A stretch of 64,000 bases of DNA from Cannabis sativa (GCF_029168945.1 NC_083609.1:20767501-20831500); one strand, 5' to 3'; positions 48,601 to 60,425 are shown, counted from the first letter of the stretch. The notes: generated by a model not told the origin, from the letters alone. Numbers and translations: made by a program.

Positions 48601-49692
48601 AAATATATTCGAACCTTAATCAAACCATACCCAAAATTAACTTCTTACAGATAAAAATCATCACAATAGAGACCTAACAACATCAATTCCAACATTAATA
48701 ACAACATCCAACCAAATATCCAAAGCTTAAGCTATATCTCAAACAAACTTCCATTAACAAGAACTTGAACTCCAACTTCAAATAATAAATTTCAGAGCTC
48801 AACAACAGAAAATTACACTAATCAAATCCTCTAATTTCTGTCCAAACCTAACCCATACAAACTTATGAATTTAATGCTTTAAGCATGCTCAAGACAAATG
48901 CCAACAACCAAGAACATGCATTACAAATTCAATACCACAACCACAACATATTTCCATGCTCTTCAACATTTAATTTCAACAATAAAACTCAGATTAAAAC
49001 CATAGAAAGTTACCTCAAACTCAATCCAAGAACAAGCTCAAAAATCTACAAACTCAAAGCTTCAATTCAAGGCCAATTCCTAGCAATTTCTTCAAAAATC
49101 AAAATTGAAAAAGAAAAGGGTTTGAGAGAGAGAGAGAGAGAGGGGTCAGCCAAGAGAAAAAGACAACCAGAATTTCCTTTTCATTTATCCAAAAATTCAA
49201 TCTTTTATCATATGTAATTTAAAGGTCAAAAGACCAAATTGCCCCTAAGGCCAAATAAAGCCTAAGCATAAACTAAGGGCAAAAATGTCCTTTGAAACCC
49301 ATTAAAACTCAAATAATTTTTAGATTGTACATTAATAAATACAATGCCAATAATTTAATTCCAATTACATTTCGGGCCCGAACCCAGTTTTGCCCGAAAT
49401 ACCCAGTTGTGACTATACCGCGCCAACATGTCAGGACACACCTTAAAAAGACAACACAGACATACTATATAATAATATAGTCCCTAAAGCACATAATTAA
49501 ATTAATTTCATCATTTTACCCTTCTCGGGTCATAATTACAAAAATGCCCCTGGCTCACCAACGGGGTCTTAACATAGTAGAAATCAAATAAATTACTCAT
49601 ATATCGAACTATATAATAATATAATTCCTCAATTATTCATAATTATCTAATTAGGGTTTTGCTAATCCACTTCCCAATTCTAGGGTATTACA
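48601..49692 (-). repeat. Gypsy-1 5' LTR remainder
   Basis: Aligns directly with 43457-44523 (TATTCGAACCTTAATCAAAC to TCTAGGGTATTACA) with few differences. It includes a slightly longer GA-run at 49122-49142. In the element's own direction this is the start (U3) of the 5' LTR. The remaining part is inverted or lost. Confidence 0.9.
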
Positions 49693-50775
49693 ACTAGGGT
49701 TCCCAAAACTGCCCCAACCGGTAGACCTGTAGGAACCGGAATTCCGGTTCTGTGGGGTTTCCTGGGCATCAACCGGAATTCCGGTTCCTACAGGTACCCC
49801 TGAACCGAAATTCCGGTTCAAAGCAAGAAAGATTCAAAATTTCATATTTCTTTCAAATCAACCCCAAACTCTACCAAACTCTCCAGACCTGCTATTTATA
49901 CCCCAAAGAACATATCTAAAGTAATAAAACCTCACAACATGCTCAGAAACAAAAACCACCATTAAAGCTCCAAGTTTGAGTTCCAAACCTCAAAGCTTGG
50001 TTAAATCTTCTATCAGCCACTAACACAAGCTCAAATCAACAAATAACCACATATTTAACTTCCAGAAAATAACATTTAACCCTACAGCAGCTACAGCAAC
50101 ATAAACCACAAAGCATGCATAATTCCATAACTTAAAACCCAAGAAATCAAAGAGGAGGTTGTTAGAGACTATACCTTAACTTGGATTCACTAGAAACTTA
50201 CTGAAAATCACCTTGAATTGCTGAAGAAAAATCGAAACCTAGTTGGGTTCTAAGAGGGTTCGAAAGAGAGAGAGAACTTTGAGAGAAAAAGTGATTTTTG
50301 ATTAACTTTTCTAATTTTTGTAAAATGAAGAAATAGCCTAGATTTTATTAAATCAACCTCAGCCAAAAACATTTAAAAATCTGATTGCATTTATTTAATT
50401 AGCTTCAAATAAAGACAAAATAGAAAATGGGCAAATAGACCAAAATGCCCTTGCCCACACTAACTATCTTAAAATCACTTAGGGGTATTTTGGAAAATTC
50501 TAAAATCCCGACCATCCCTGACATTCCCAATGTCTAAACTATATCGCCTTGCTATTCTAAAAATACTAAGATGTGATCCTAATAGCCAAACACCACATTC
50601 CAATGTTGTCGGGCACTGAATATGCAAAATTATGAAATTTCTATATGTGACATAAAAATGCATTCGGAATTCAAATAAATCATCATAAAATAATAATTTA
50701 GAATTAATAAATAATTTCCATAATTAAACCCTAATTATCTGCTAATTTCCAAATTAAAACTAAGCGGTCTTTACA
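49693..50775 (-). repeat. Gypsy-2 3' LTR, proximal half
   Basis: Continues the LTR interrupted at 41765, starting ACTAGGGTTCCCAAAACTGC and ending TAAGCGGTCTTTACA. It holds three palindromes of the type AACCGGAATTCCGGTT (about 49734-49820) and a minus-strand TATA box TATAAATAG at 49892-49900. It aligns with 56661-57714. Confidence 0.93.
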
Positions 50776-50792
50776 ATTATCCCCCCCTTAAA
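50776..50792 (-). promoter_or_regulatory. Gypsy-2 polypurine tract
   Basis: Plus strand ATTATCCCCCCCTTAA, i.e. a G/A-rich tract on the element strand immediately before the TGTAAAGACC start of the 3' LTR. This is the expected plus-strand priming site. Confidence 0.8.
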
Positions 50793-50824
50793 AGGATTTT
50801 GTCCTCGAAATCTAACCTGCATAA

Positions 50825-53720
50825 TTATGGATATTGAGCTTTCATGTCTGATTCTAACTCCCAGGTGCCTTCCTCCACCTTGCTATTTCTCCAGAGTACT
50901 TTGACCAAAGCTATGGTCTTATTCCGAAGGACTTACTGGTTGTTCCTCATATGACATGTCTGGCTGTAGCTCAAGATTTTCATAACTAAGCACATGAGCA
51001 GGGTCCGAAACGTATTTTCTCAACATAGAGACATGAAATACGTTGTGAACTTCTGAAAGAGCTGGAGGAAAAGCTAATCGATATGCCACTTGTCCAACCT
51101 TCTTGAGAATCTCGAAAGGTCCTGTAAATCTAGGGCATAACTTGCCTCTTTTCCCGAAACGCTTGATCCCCTTCATTGGAGATACTCGTAACAACACGTG
51201 ATCCCCTACTTGGAACTCAACATTTCTGCGTTTCAGATCTGCATAACTCTTTTGTCTACTCTGGGAGGCAAGCATTCTAGCTTTAATCTTCTCAATTGCC
51301 CCATTGGTCCGCTGTACTGATTCTGGACCTAGATATTTCTTCTCCCCTGTCTCATCCCAATGAATGGGAGATCTACACTTTCGGCCATATAACAATTGAT
51401 AGGGAGCCATCCCTATCGTACATTGATAACTGTTATTGTAAGAGAACTTTATCAACGGTAGGTACTTACTCCAGGAGCCCTCAAAATCCATAACACAAGC
51501 TCATAACATATCTTCCAGTATCTGAATTGTCCTTTCGGACTGTCCATCAGTCTGAGGATGGAAAGTTGTACTGAATTTCAATTTAGTACCCATAGCCCGT
51601 TGTAAACTCTGCCAAAATTTAGAAGTAAATTTCGGATCTCTATCCGACACTATGGATTTTGATACACCATGCAGTCTTACTATTTCTTTGACGTACAAAT
51701 CTGTGTACTGATCCACTGAAAAATTTGTTTTAACTGGTAGAAAATGTGCAGACTTCGTGAACCGATCTACCACAACCCAAATAGAATCAAACAGACCCGT
51801 GGTTCTAGGTAATCCAACCACAAAGTCCATCGTAATATCCTCCCATTTCCACTCAGGTAGGGTTAAAGGCTGTAACAACCCTGGCGGTCTCTGATGTTCA
51901 GCCTTGATCTGCTGACAGGTTAAGCATCTCGATACGAATTCTACCACATTCTTCTTCATTTCACTCCACCAGAAGTAAGGCTTAAGATCTTGATACATCT
52001 TGGTGGTGTTGGGATGTAGGGAATATGGAGTAGAATGAGCTTCTTCAAAAATTTCATTTATGAGTTCCACATTATTAGGAACAAAAACCCTGGTCTTGAA
52101 CAACAACATTCCACTGTCTGACACCGTAAAGTCTCTGGCTTGACCAGCTGATATCTCTTCCCAGATCTTTACTAGCTCAGGATCACTTAACTGTGCAACT
52201 TTAATTCGTTTTAACAGATCAGATTGCAGCGTCAAGTTATGAAGCTTGCCTACAACAAACTCGATGCTATATCTGACCATGTCTTCTGCTAACTGAGGTG
52301 ATATCTGAACCACACTAGCTATCTGCCCGGGACCCTCCCTGCTTAGGGCATTGGCCACTACATTGGCCTTCCCAAGGTGGTAAAGGATCTCACAGTCGTA
52401 ATCCTTAACTAACTCCAACCAATGCCTCTGTCTCATATTCAAATCTTTCTGGGTAAAGAAATATTTGAGACTTTTATGGTCAGTATAAATTTCACATCTC
52501 TCTCCGTAGAGATAATGCCGCCAAATTTTCAAAGCAAATACCATCGCGGCAAGTTCCAGGTCATGAGTTGGGTACCGCTGCTCATAATCTTTCAACTGAG
52601 AAGAGGCACAGGCAATAACCTGATCAGCGTGCGTCAGCACACACCCCAGGCCCTATCTGGATGCATCACAATAAACCACGAACTTTTCTTTGTCAGAAGG
52701 CAGAGCTAACACTGGAGCTGTAATTAACATCTGCTTCAGTTCCTGAGAACTTGATTCACACTTATCCGTCCATACAAAACGCTAATTCTTTTTAGTGAGC
52801 TTGGTTAAGGGTGTTGAAATTTTAGAAAACCCTTCTACGAACTGACGATAATTACTAGCCAGACCCAAGAAACTTCTAACTTCTGTCACTATTTTTGGTC
52901 TTGGCAAATCCCTGACAGATTCTATCTTCCCTGGATCCACCTTGATCCCATCTTTGTTAACAATGTGCCCAAGGAAGGACACCTGAGATAGCCAAAATTC
53001 ACGCTTCTTGAATTTGGCGTAGAACTTATGTTCTCGAAGCCGTTGTAGAACCATTCGAAGATGTTTCTAATGCTCCTCTTTTGATTGTGAATACACAAGG
53101 ATGTCGTCGATAAACACAATAACACAGATATCGAGGAAATCCTTGAATACCCTATTCATCAGATCCATGAAAGTTGCGCGAGCATTGGTTAGTCCAAACG
53201 ACATAACCAAAAATTCATAATGTCCATACCTAGTACGGAAAACCGTCTTTGGGATGTCCTCCTCTCGGATTCTTAACTGATGATAGCCCGATCGGAGACC
53301 AATTTTTGAAAAGACCATCTTCCACTGAAGTTTATCAAAAAGATCATCGATCCTAGGTAAAGGATATTTATTCTTGATTGTTAACTTGTTCAATTCCTGG
53401 CAGTCAATGCACATTCGCAGAGACCCATCTTTCTTCTTGACAAACAGTACCGGTGCTCCCCAGGGTGACACACTAGGCCGAGAAAACCCTATGTCAAGCA
53501 ACCCCTGGAGTTTAATTTTGAATTCTTTAAGTTCTGCTGGAGCCATTCTATAAGGGGCCTTAGAAACTCGTTCTGCTCCAGGTGCCAAATCAATAAGGAA
53601 ATCAATTTCTCTCTGAGGTGGTAAACCCAAAAGTTCATCAGGAAAAACATTTAGAAATTCACAAACCACCTTGATGTCTTCTGGCCGAACAGAGTCAAGC
53701 CGAGTGGTATCCAATACCAC
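50825..53720 (-). pseudogene. Gypsy-2 pol: RT, RNase H, integrase
   Basis: RT is at 53720-53067 ([40 protein letters not shown]). Motif A reads [13 protein letters not shown], where the family has a catalytic Asp in place of that Gly. The RT-RNase H link and RNase H follow at 53054-52100 ([32 protein letters not shown]). Integrase has a zinc site (H...H, CLTCQQ near 51920), the first Asp in MDFVVGLP, the second in [12 protein letters not shown] and Glu in SERTIQILE. The integrase C-terminus is at 51491-50919, and after a frameshift near 50925 the tail reaches TAA at 50825. In-frame stops lie at 53067, 52782, 52653 and 51501. The frame is otherwise well kept. Confidence 0.93.
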
Positions 53721-55433
53721 GGCCAGAATCCCTAGACATTCATCACGTAACAGTTCTTTAGCTATTAGTACCGAAATTACTGGGATCTGAGATCCCTAAA
53801 CTGAACCGACAAAATCAAACGGTTCTTCACCTTCTGGTTGGAAGATTACCATCTTCCTCTCACAGTCAGTACTAACTGCATACTTGGACAGGAAATCCAT
53901 TCCCAGTATAATGTTAAAATCTTCTAAACTCATTTCTATTAAGTCAGCACTCAACTCCCTATCCTCAATTCTGATCGGCATAGACCTAATCCACCTTTTG
54001 GAGATAACTAACTCTCCGACAAGTAATAGGGTTCCAAACCCGGATTCATAACTATCATGCGGTCTATCCAATTTACTAAAAATTTTGGCTACCACATAAG
54101 AATGAGTGGCCTTAGAGTCAAACAGCACAGAGAAATAAGAGTTGTTGACCGAGAGCTAACCTGTTACCACTGAAGGGCTAGCTTCTACATCAGCCTGAGT
54201 TATTGCGAACACCCTGGCTGGAGTGGGTTTCGCTGTAATCTTCGGTGCTTCGGTTCTGAATTGGGGACAATCCCTTTTGTAATGCCCTCTCATGCCACAC
54301 TAAAAGCACCCCTGCCCTTTACACTCCCCCAGATGGTGCCTTTTACAACTGGGGCACTCTGGGTAAGTGTAGCGGGTCTCAGAATTACCCTGCCTATTGC
54401 CTCGACCTTGGTTCCCTTAGAACCTCTTGTTCTAACTTAAGCCACTGGATGCAGTAGATGCCTTTCTTTTTTAATCTGTGGCCGAACCACTACCTCCCCT
54501 GCTAAAACCTAATGTAGGAGGGGTAAGAGCCTTGCCAACAACCGAAGTCTCACGAGACTCAACTATGCATCCCACTGCGCCCTCAGCTCGTAGTGTCCTA
54601 TCCACCATTTCATCATAGGTGGTTCTGTCGTCAGTAGTGATCATCAAGTCGTGCCTGATCTTCGCATTTAACCCATCTAGATACTTCTATTTCTTACTGA
54701 AATCAGTTGGCACAATTCCCAAAGCCAACCTTGCCAAGCGATCAAACTACGTCGTGTATTCAGTAACACTCATGTTCTCTTTCTGAGTCAACTGGGTGAA
54801 TTCTTTTCTTTTAGCACTTCTAACTGCCTCATTATAGTACTTGGCATTAAATATCTCCTGTAATTTCTCCCAGGTCATTGTGGTAACGTCATGAATCATG
54901 GACACCATGTCCCACCAAACCAGAGCGTCCTCTTGAAATTGGAAAGTGGCACAGACCACTCTATCATTGCCAGTGACGCCCATAAAGTTCAAGATCCTAG
55001 TGATCACAGTTAGCCATTGCTCGGCTTTCATAACATCGGGACCTCCCAGGTCAACTGGAGGTGCCTGCTTACGGAACCTTTCATACAGGGGTTCCATCTG
55101 GTTCATTGTGACAACGGGTTTGGCCTACACAGCAGGGGCAGGTGCCATTGGCATTTCTGGAACAGGCACTGCAGGAGCACCCTAATGTCTTAACCGCCGA
55201 ATCACTTCATCTTGTTCATTAATTCTAGTTTGCATTTCTACAAACCTACTTTCCCATTCTTGGGCAGCTTGGGCAACTTGGGCAGCCTGTGGTGGGTTAA
55301 TATGACCCCGGCCACATGCCCTGCCCCTTAGACCTCTACCTCAGCCACGACCATTTGGGGGAATCTGAGCTCCCTGACCTTCATTTGATCCAACTGAATT
55401 GCCCTGGCTCCTGGTGTTTCGCCTGGCATCCAT
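53721..55433 (-). pseudogene. Gypsy-2 gag and protease
   Basis: Starts at ATG 55433 (MDARRNTRSQGN), 259 bp inside the primer binding site. The retrotransposon gag domain is at 55106-54747 (AEQWLTVITRI, WWDMVSMI, FNAKYYNEAVRSAKRKEF). A zinc knuckle region near 54350-54285 includes CPSCKRHHLGEC and a stop before CGMRGHYKRDCP. The protease at 54128-53796 begins LFDSKATHSYV, where the retropepsin family has DSG; the Gly is Lys here. Stops at 55341, 55182, 55125, 54747, 54300 and 54156 mostly sit where CAG or CGA is expected. It would have formed the particle and processed the polyprotein; now inactive. Confidence 0.9.
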
Positions 55434-55691
55434 ACTAATCTGAACAACCTGCGTAACCAAGAGCTAGTCTGGTCAGATCGTGATCAAAGAAAAACTTACT
55501 AATGCCGCTTATTTGGAAATTAAAAACATGCGCCTATTCTACATCAGGCTACTAACATGCTTCCTAACAAGCTTTTCTTAAATCATACTACTAAATAAAC
55601 TACTAAGCAATAAAAGCTTACTTAACCGTGGAACGAGCTGACTGTTGATGATGATTGTACATGTCGTACGATCTTCGGAAGATAACCTGGG

Positions 55692-55704
55692 GGCTCTGAT
55701 ACCA
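55692..55704 (-). promoter_or_regulatory. Gypsy-2 primer binding site (initiator-Met tRNA type)
   Basis: On the element strand TGGTATCAGAGCC, three bases past the 5' LTR end, followed by CCCAGGTT. It is complementary to the 3' end of plant initiator methionine tRNA, the usual primer for plant gypsy and copia elements. Confidence 0.9.
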
Positions 55705-55707
55705 AAT

Positions 55708-57714
55708 TGTAACACCCTAACTATTATAGTCGTGTTAGCGTGATTTTTAACATACTGTGCAGTTCGTTGCGAATCAACGAGGTTATTGGAAATCGTGAAT
55801 AATTAAAATTTAGCTTATTTAATTAAAAATATCATATTATACTTATAAAATTTTGGGATCCCATTTACAAAATACAGTTACAATACTTTACTATTCATTT
55901 ACAAAATATTTGTTGCCTGGCGACTAAACAGCCAAAAAAAAACCCTCATGTCCCGAGGATCGTACGCTCCAGGTCTAACTGCCCCGACATGTATAATCTT
56001 CACCCGCTCGATCTCGCGGCTCCTCAACTTTAGCTTTGCCCTTACCTACACATAGCAATAGCACTGTGAGTCGGCAGACTCAGTAAGAAAAGCATAACAT
56101 ATAACATACAAATAACCCGGGTTATAACCTGGCGCCCATACACACAATCATAACCCTAATCCCCGTGTCCCACACGGTACTGAGTCTAGAACGTTCGTAC
56201 GACGGTACTATTGATCATAATATCAGCCTATACTCGATACGCTAGTCATACTCTAGGCGTACCGATGTGATACTGTCAAGTAGTACGGTACTTTTGACCA
56301 TAATATCAGCCTATACTCGGTAAGCTAGTCATACTCTAGGCGTAACGATGTGATACTGTCAGATAGTACAAAAGCCAACAAACATATCTATTGTAATCTA
56401 ACAGGCTTACTAACATGCACACTAAACATGTAAATACATATGCATACTGTTATACTAATATTACCTCGGTTCTGAATTCAGGTGTGCCGGCCAACCTGAG
56501 TGGAATAATAGCTCGGTGAATTACAGGCTCCTAAATAAAATCAATCACAACATAGATAAGTGACACGCTAAATCACTTTCTGGGGACTTAAACTTAAAAC
56601 TAAAAGTTTCCCTATCGATGAATAACATGGCAATACCCTAAACATCTCAAAAATGGGAAAAACTAGGGTTCCCAAAACTGCCCCAACCGGTAGACTGGTT
56701 CCCAACCAGAATTCTGGTTCTGTGAGGTTTCTTGGGGACCAACCGGAATTCTAGTTCCTACAGGTCCCCCTGAACTGGAATTCCGGTTCAGAGCATGAAA
56801 AATTCAAAATTTCATATTTCTTTCAAATCAACCCCAAGCTCTACCAAACTCTCCAGACCTGCTATTTATACCCCCAAAGAACATATCTAAAGCAATAAAA
56901 CCTCACTACGTGCTCAGAAACAAAAACCACCATTAAAGCTCCAAGTTTGAGTTCCAAACCTCAAAGCTTGGTTAAATCTTCTATCAGCCACTAACACAAG
57001 CTCAAATAAACAAATAACAACATATTTAACTTCCAGAAAACAACATCAAACCCTAACAACAGCTATAGCAACATAAACCACAAAGCATGCATAATTCCAT
57101 AACTTAAAATCCAAGAAATCAAAGAAGAGATTGTTAGAGACTATACCTTAACTTGGATTCACTAGAAACTTACTTAAAATCACTTTGAATTGCTGAAGAA
57201 AAATCAAAACTTAGCTGGGTTCTAAGAGAGTTCGAAAGAGAGAGAACTTTGAGAGAAAAAGTGATTTTTGATTAACTTTTCTAATTTTTGTAAAATGAAG
57301 AAATAGCCGAGATTTTATTAAATCAACCTCAGCCAAAAACATTTAAAAATCTGATTGCATTTATTTAATTAGCTTCACATAAAGACAAAATAGAAAATGG
57401 GCAAAAAGACCAAAATGCCCTTGCCCACACTAACTATCTTAAAATCACTTAGGGGTATTTTAGGAAATTCTAAAATTCGGACCATCCCTGACATTCCCAA
57501 TGTCTAAACTATATTGTCCCGCTATACTAAAAAAACTAAGATGTGATTCTAATAGCCAAATATCGCGTTCCAATATTACCGGACACTGAATATGCAAAAT
57601 TATGAAATTTCAATATGTGACATAAAATGCATTCAGAATTGAAATAAATCATCATAAATTAATAATTTAGAATTAATAAATAATTTCAATAATTAAAACT
57701 AAGCGGTCTTTACA
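55708..57714 (-). repeat. Gypsy-2 5' LTR (family C, 2007 bp)
   Basis: Intact sister of the split 3' LTR. Plus strand TGTAACACCCTAACTATTAT ... AAGCGGTCTTTACA, with CTTAG target duplication after it. It contains the ~86-bp tandem duplication (56200-56370) and three CCGGAATTC-type palindromes, here partly mutated (56690-56790). Confidence 0.95.
56862..56870 (-). promoter_or_regulatory. TATA box of the Gypsy-2 5' LTR
   Basis: TATAAATAG on the element strand, the same word and relative place as at 49892-49900 in the 3' LTR. A plausible start signal for the element's transcript. Confidence 0.6.
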
Positions 57715-57719
57715 CTTAG

Positions 57720-57952
57720 GCTAGAACCTCTCAATAATAACTTGACGGTCCCAGATTGGAAGAGATGCTTCAGGCCTAACAGCTAAATCATCTCGCTCAG
57801 TGTTTTACCTAGTTGTGATGACAGTGGTACACAACCTGACCTCGACTACCTCAGCATTAAACTTCTTCTTGAAGAATTGGTTTGATTTTTTAATTGGACA
57901 CGCTCCACTTTAGACAACTCTAGCAAAAGAAGAGGAAAGTACAAAGTAGAAG
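57720..57952 (-). pseudogene. Coiled-coil protein gene fragment (upstream part)
   Basis: Host DNA of Gypsy-2, continuous with 40800 once Gypsy-2 and one CTTAG are removed. The minus strand reads as a decayed frame with pieces such as KKSNQFFKKKFNAEVVEVRL and RDDLAVRPEASLPIWDRQVI and three stops. Its upstream end is cut by the family-A element at 57953. Confidence 0.5.
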
Positions 57953-59815
57953 TGTTGGGTTTTGTGCCCTAAATAAAACCCATTTCAATACAATCAGATT
58001 TACTAATTCATAAACATCAGAAATCACATTTTATATTGCATGGTTCACATGATTTATTTCATGATTATCTTTAATGTATAAATTCTATTAAGTCCAGAAC
58101 ATATGTATTTGTTCGTGATAATAGTGTTCTCAGTACAGTGGAATATAATCATGATTATATGTTCAAAAGTTTATTCCCTGATTTTTCAGTTCACTGGATT
58201 TAGACTGGCATGATAATCAGCGATAGGTATACTTACACCTTGGATAAGTGTTATGTCATTTCCAGGGCATTGGCAAAGTTTACCAGTATCGGATGTATGG
58301 AGTACACATTGGAAGGGAGCGATATTGAACTTGGATTAGATATGATAAACTTACCGTAATATCTATTCAATTCAATATCACCTAGTTGATCCTAGATCAA
58401 ATGATCTTAATCTTGACATGTTTAGGTTCGATCTCAAGAGTGTTATTCGTGTTCTTTGATTTGTTAGTTAAGCCTACTTTTTGGTCAGAGTGATACGTAC
58501 ATTTTGGGAACATGGTAGTACAATTCAGTAAGAGCGCTAATCATAGATATGGAATCTATAGCCGCTATTCGACATAGAAGTGAAACGATAATTTCCTTCG
58601 AGCTTGCTAAATAGAGATAAATGATAGAGCGCTCATTTTAGTGACTATATTAGTTCACTATAATATCACTTATAGGTGGCCAAGTGTTTAAAGGATAAAC
58701 TACATTGAAAGGGTGTACAGTAATTTTATTCCTATGCAATGTAGATCATCTATAGAAGATCATTGATTATTAGGATTATAACAATAGATAATTAATAGCG
58801 TATCTATATCGTGGAACATATAGAGCGTTTTATATGACTGAGAGTGCGATTCCGAGTTCTATGAGTGGATGCAATGAGGAATTAATAAGTTAGTGGATTT
58901 ACTTGGTAAATTCTAGATCAGCTTATTGGAAGCTCGGTTATATAGGTCCATGGTCCCCATACTAGTTGAGACCAACTGCTTGTAAGACTCAGTTAATTGA
59001 TTTTAGTTACTCAATTATAATTCTAAAATTAGACTATGTCTAGTTTATGAATTTTTCACTATGTTATGGCTTGATTGTGAAGAAATAGTGTTTCGGGGTT
59101 TATTTGTTAATTAAGAGACTTGATGGAGTCTAATTAATAAATATTATAAGTGACAATTTTATTTGATAGTTATTTTAATTATTAAATAAATAATTTTGGC
59201 ATTTATAGGGTTGAAGTTGCAAAAAGTGGTATATGTGAAAATAGGTAAAATAGTTGAGAAAAATGATAAAGCCCAAACCAATATGGGGCCCATTAAGTGG
59301 CCGGCCATAGGGTCTTATTTTACTCTATTTTTATCAATTTTTTATTCCTAATAATTCAACCCTAACCCTATTGAAGATAGTATAAAAGGAAGGCTATGGT
59401 CTCATTGACCAACTAATGTCTTCAAAGCTAATAACCTAGCTTTCCATGAGACCTCTTCCTTCTTCTTTCTTCTTCAATTTGAAATATTATGCCTTTCTTT
59501 AACAAATAATATTCAGCCATTAGTGATTGAGTAAGTGCCACACACATCAAGTTGGTTCTCAATCATAGTATGTAACACTGTGAAGAATCCAATCAACAAG
59601 AAGGAGAATCGGGCTCAGATCTTGGTGATACTCTGCTATAGAAAGGATACTAGGGTTAGAGATCTGAGCGGGAGGAGTTATTTAATTCCGCTGCAGCCAA
59701 TGTAAGGTTTTCTGAAACTTTATATGTGTTTATTTCATTCTTTTAGAAATTCATATTAGGATGTTAAATAACATACATGGTAGTAAATCTAGATCCTGAT
59801 AAAATATTTCCAACA
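57953..59815 (+). repeat. 5' LTR of the family-A element (1863 bp)
   Basis: TGTTGGGTTTTGTGCCC ... ATATTTCCAACA, almost the same length as the solo copy at 13600-15460. It carries conserved words shared by all copies: ATCATGATTATATGTTC, GTTAAGCCTAC, GTGATACGTACATTTTGGGA, CATGGTCCCCATACTAG and ATTCCGCTGCA near the end. Confidence 0.93.
59391..59398 (+). promoter_or_regulatory. TATA box of the family-A 5' LTR
   Basis: TATAAAAG; other family-A copies have TATAAATAG at the same place (4082, about 35944, about 47611). Transcription would start about 30 bp downstream. Confidence 0.6.
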
Positions 59816-59840
59816 ACAAGCATCAGAGCCATGGTAATGA
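59816..59840 (+). promoter_or_regulatory. Primer-binding-site-like sequence of the family-A element
   Basis: ACAAGCATCAGAGCCATGG follows the LTR directly. ATCAGAGCCA matches the initiator-Met primer binding site seen in Gypsy-2, but the leading TGGT is degraded. This fixes the element's orientation as plus. Confidence 0.75.
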
Positions 59841-59913
59841 TTTACTTTTATGAAATATGAATTAAAACGATCTTTGTGTTGATTTGGATGGTTTCATGAT
59901 TGTTTATGTTGCT

Positions 59914-60425
59914 AATTAATCACTTTTATTAGGTTAAACTAATTTAATTAACCTAGTATAGTTATCCAAATCAGGCAAATGGACCTTCACAGTTGGGGTA
60001 GTTCATGTGAGGGGGAGCTAGGTTCAGTATGTTGTACCCACTTCTATTGGCCCCCTACTCTCACACAAGGCTCAAAAGAGAGGAATTTAACCTTAAAATG
60101 AACAACTGTTATTAATTGAATAGGCCCAAAAACTAGATGGACCTAAATAAAATCTATCATGGTGTGACATTTTATTTAGCAACAACCTATATGCATCTAA
60201 ACAAAAAGTAAACATATAGGCTCACACAGGCACACAGATTTGGATGGATCCTATCATGTTGCTAGGTCATACACAGATGAAAGAAGAATGTAAAATTTTA
60301 CCTGTTACAAATTATTTACTTGACCTATTGATAATTGAACCATGGGTTAAAATCAGATCATTGGATCTGCCAACAAGTTAACCGTGGCAATTTAGATCAA
60401 GCAATAATAGGTTTTATAAAACTTA
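59914..60425 (+). repeat. Left arm of a long inverted repeat
   Basis: Pairs with 61855-62415 in inverse orientation over its whole length. Shared landmarks in order include TTGGGGT(A/G)GTTCATGTGAG, TATTGGCCCCCTA, GAGAGGAATTTAACC, AAACATATAGGCTCACAC, ACACAGATGAAAGAAG, TTACCTGTTACAAATTATTT and GATCATTGGAT. By eye about three quarters to four fifths of bases agree. It could fold into a long duplex with a ~1.4-kb loop. Confidence 0.9.

Larger units (their letters stand above)
41766..49692 (-). mobile_element. Gypsy-1: Ty3/gypsy element inserted in the Gypsy-2 LTR, rearranged
   Basis: Inserted into the Gypsy-2 3' LTR: the left flank is ATTAG (41761-41765) and the right flank ACTAG (49693-49697), while the uninterrupted sister LTR has ACTAG near 56665. 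This is a 5-bp target duplication with one later C-to-T change. It retains a full 3' LTR (41766-44523) and the pol 3' part (44524-46710). Gag, protease and most of RT are gone, replaced by an LTR-A fragment. The 5' LTR is partly inverted and broken. Confidence 0.9.
40806..57714 (-). mobile_element. Gypsy-2: Ty3/gypsy retrotransposon with nested Gypsy-1, TSD CTTAG
   Basis: A complete but dead gypsy element on the minus strand. It has a 5' LTR at 55708-57714, primer binding site at 55692-55704, gag-pol 55433-50825, a polypurine tract at 50776-50792, and a 3' LTR at 50775-40806 that Gypsy-1 splits. The perfect target duplication CTTAG (40801-40805 and 57715-57719) shows the outer limits. Domain order is gag, protease, RT, RNase H, integrase. 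The two LTRs differ by eye at roughly one base in ten over the first ~230 bp, so the insertion is old. Confidence 0.95.
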
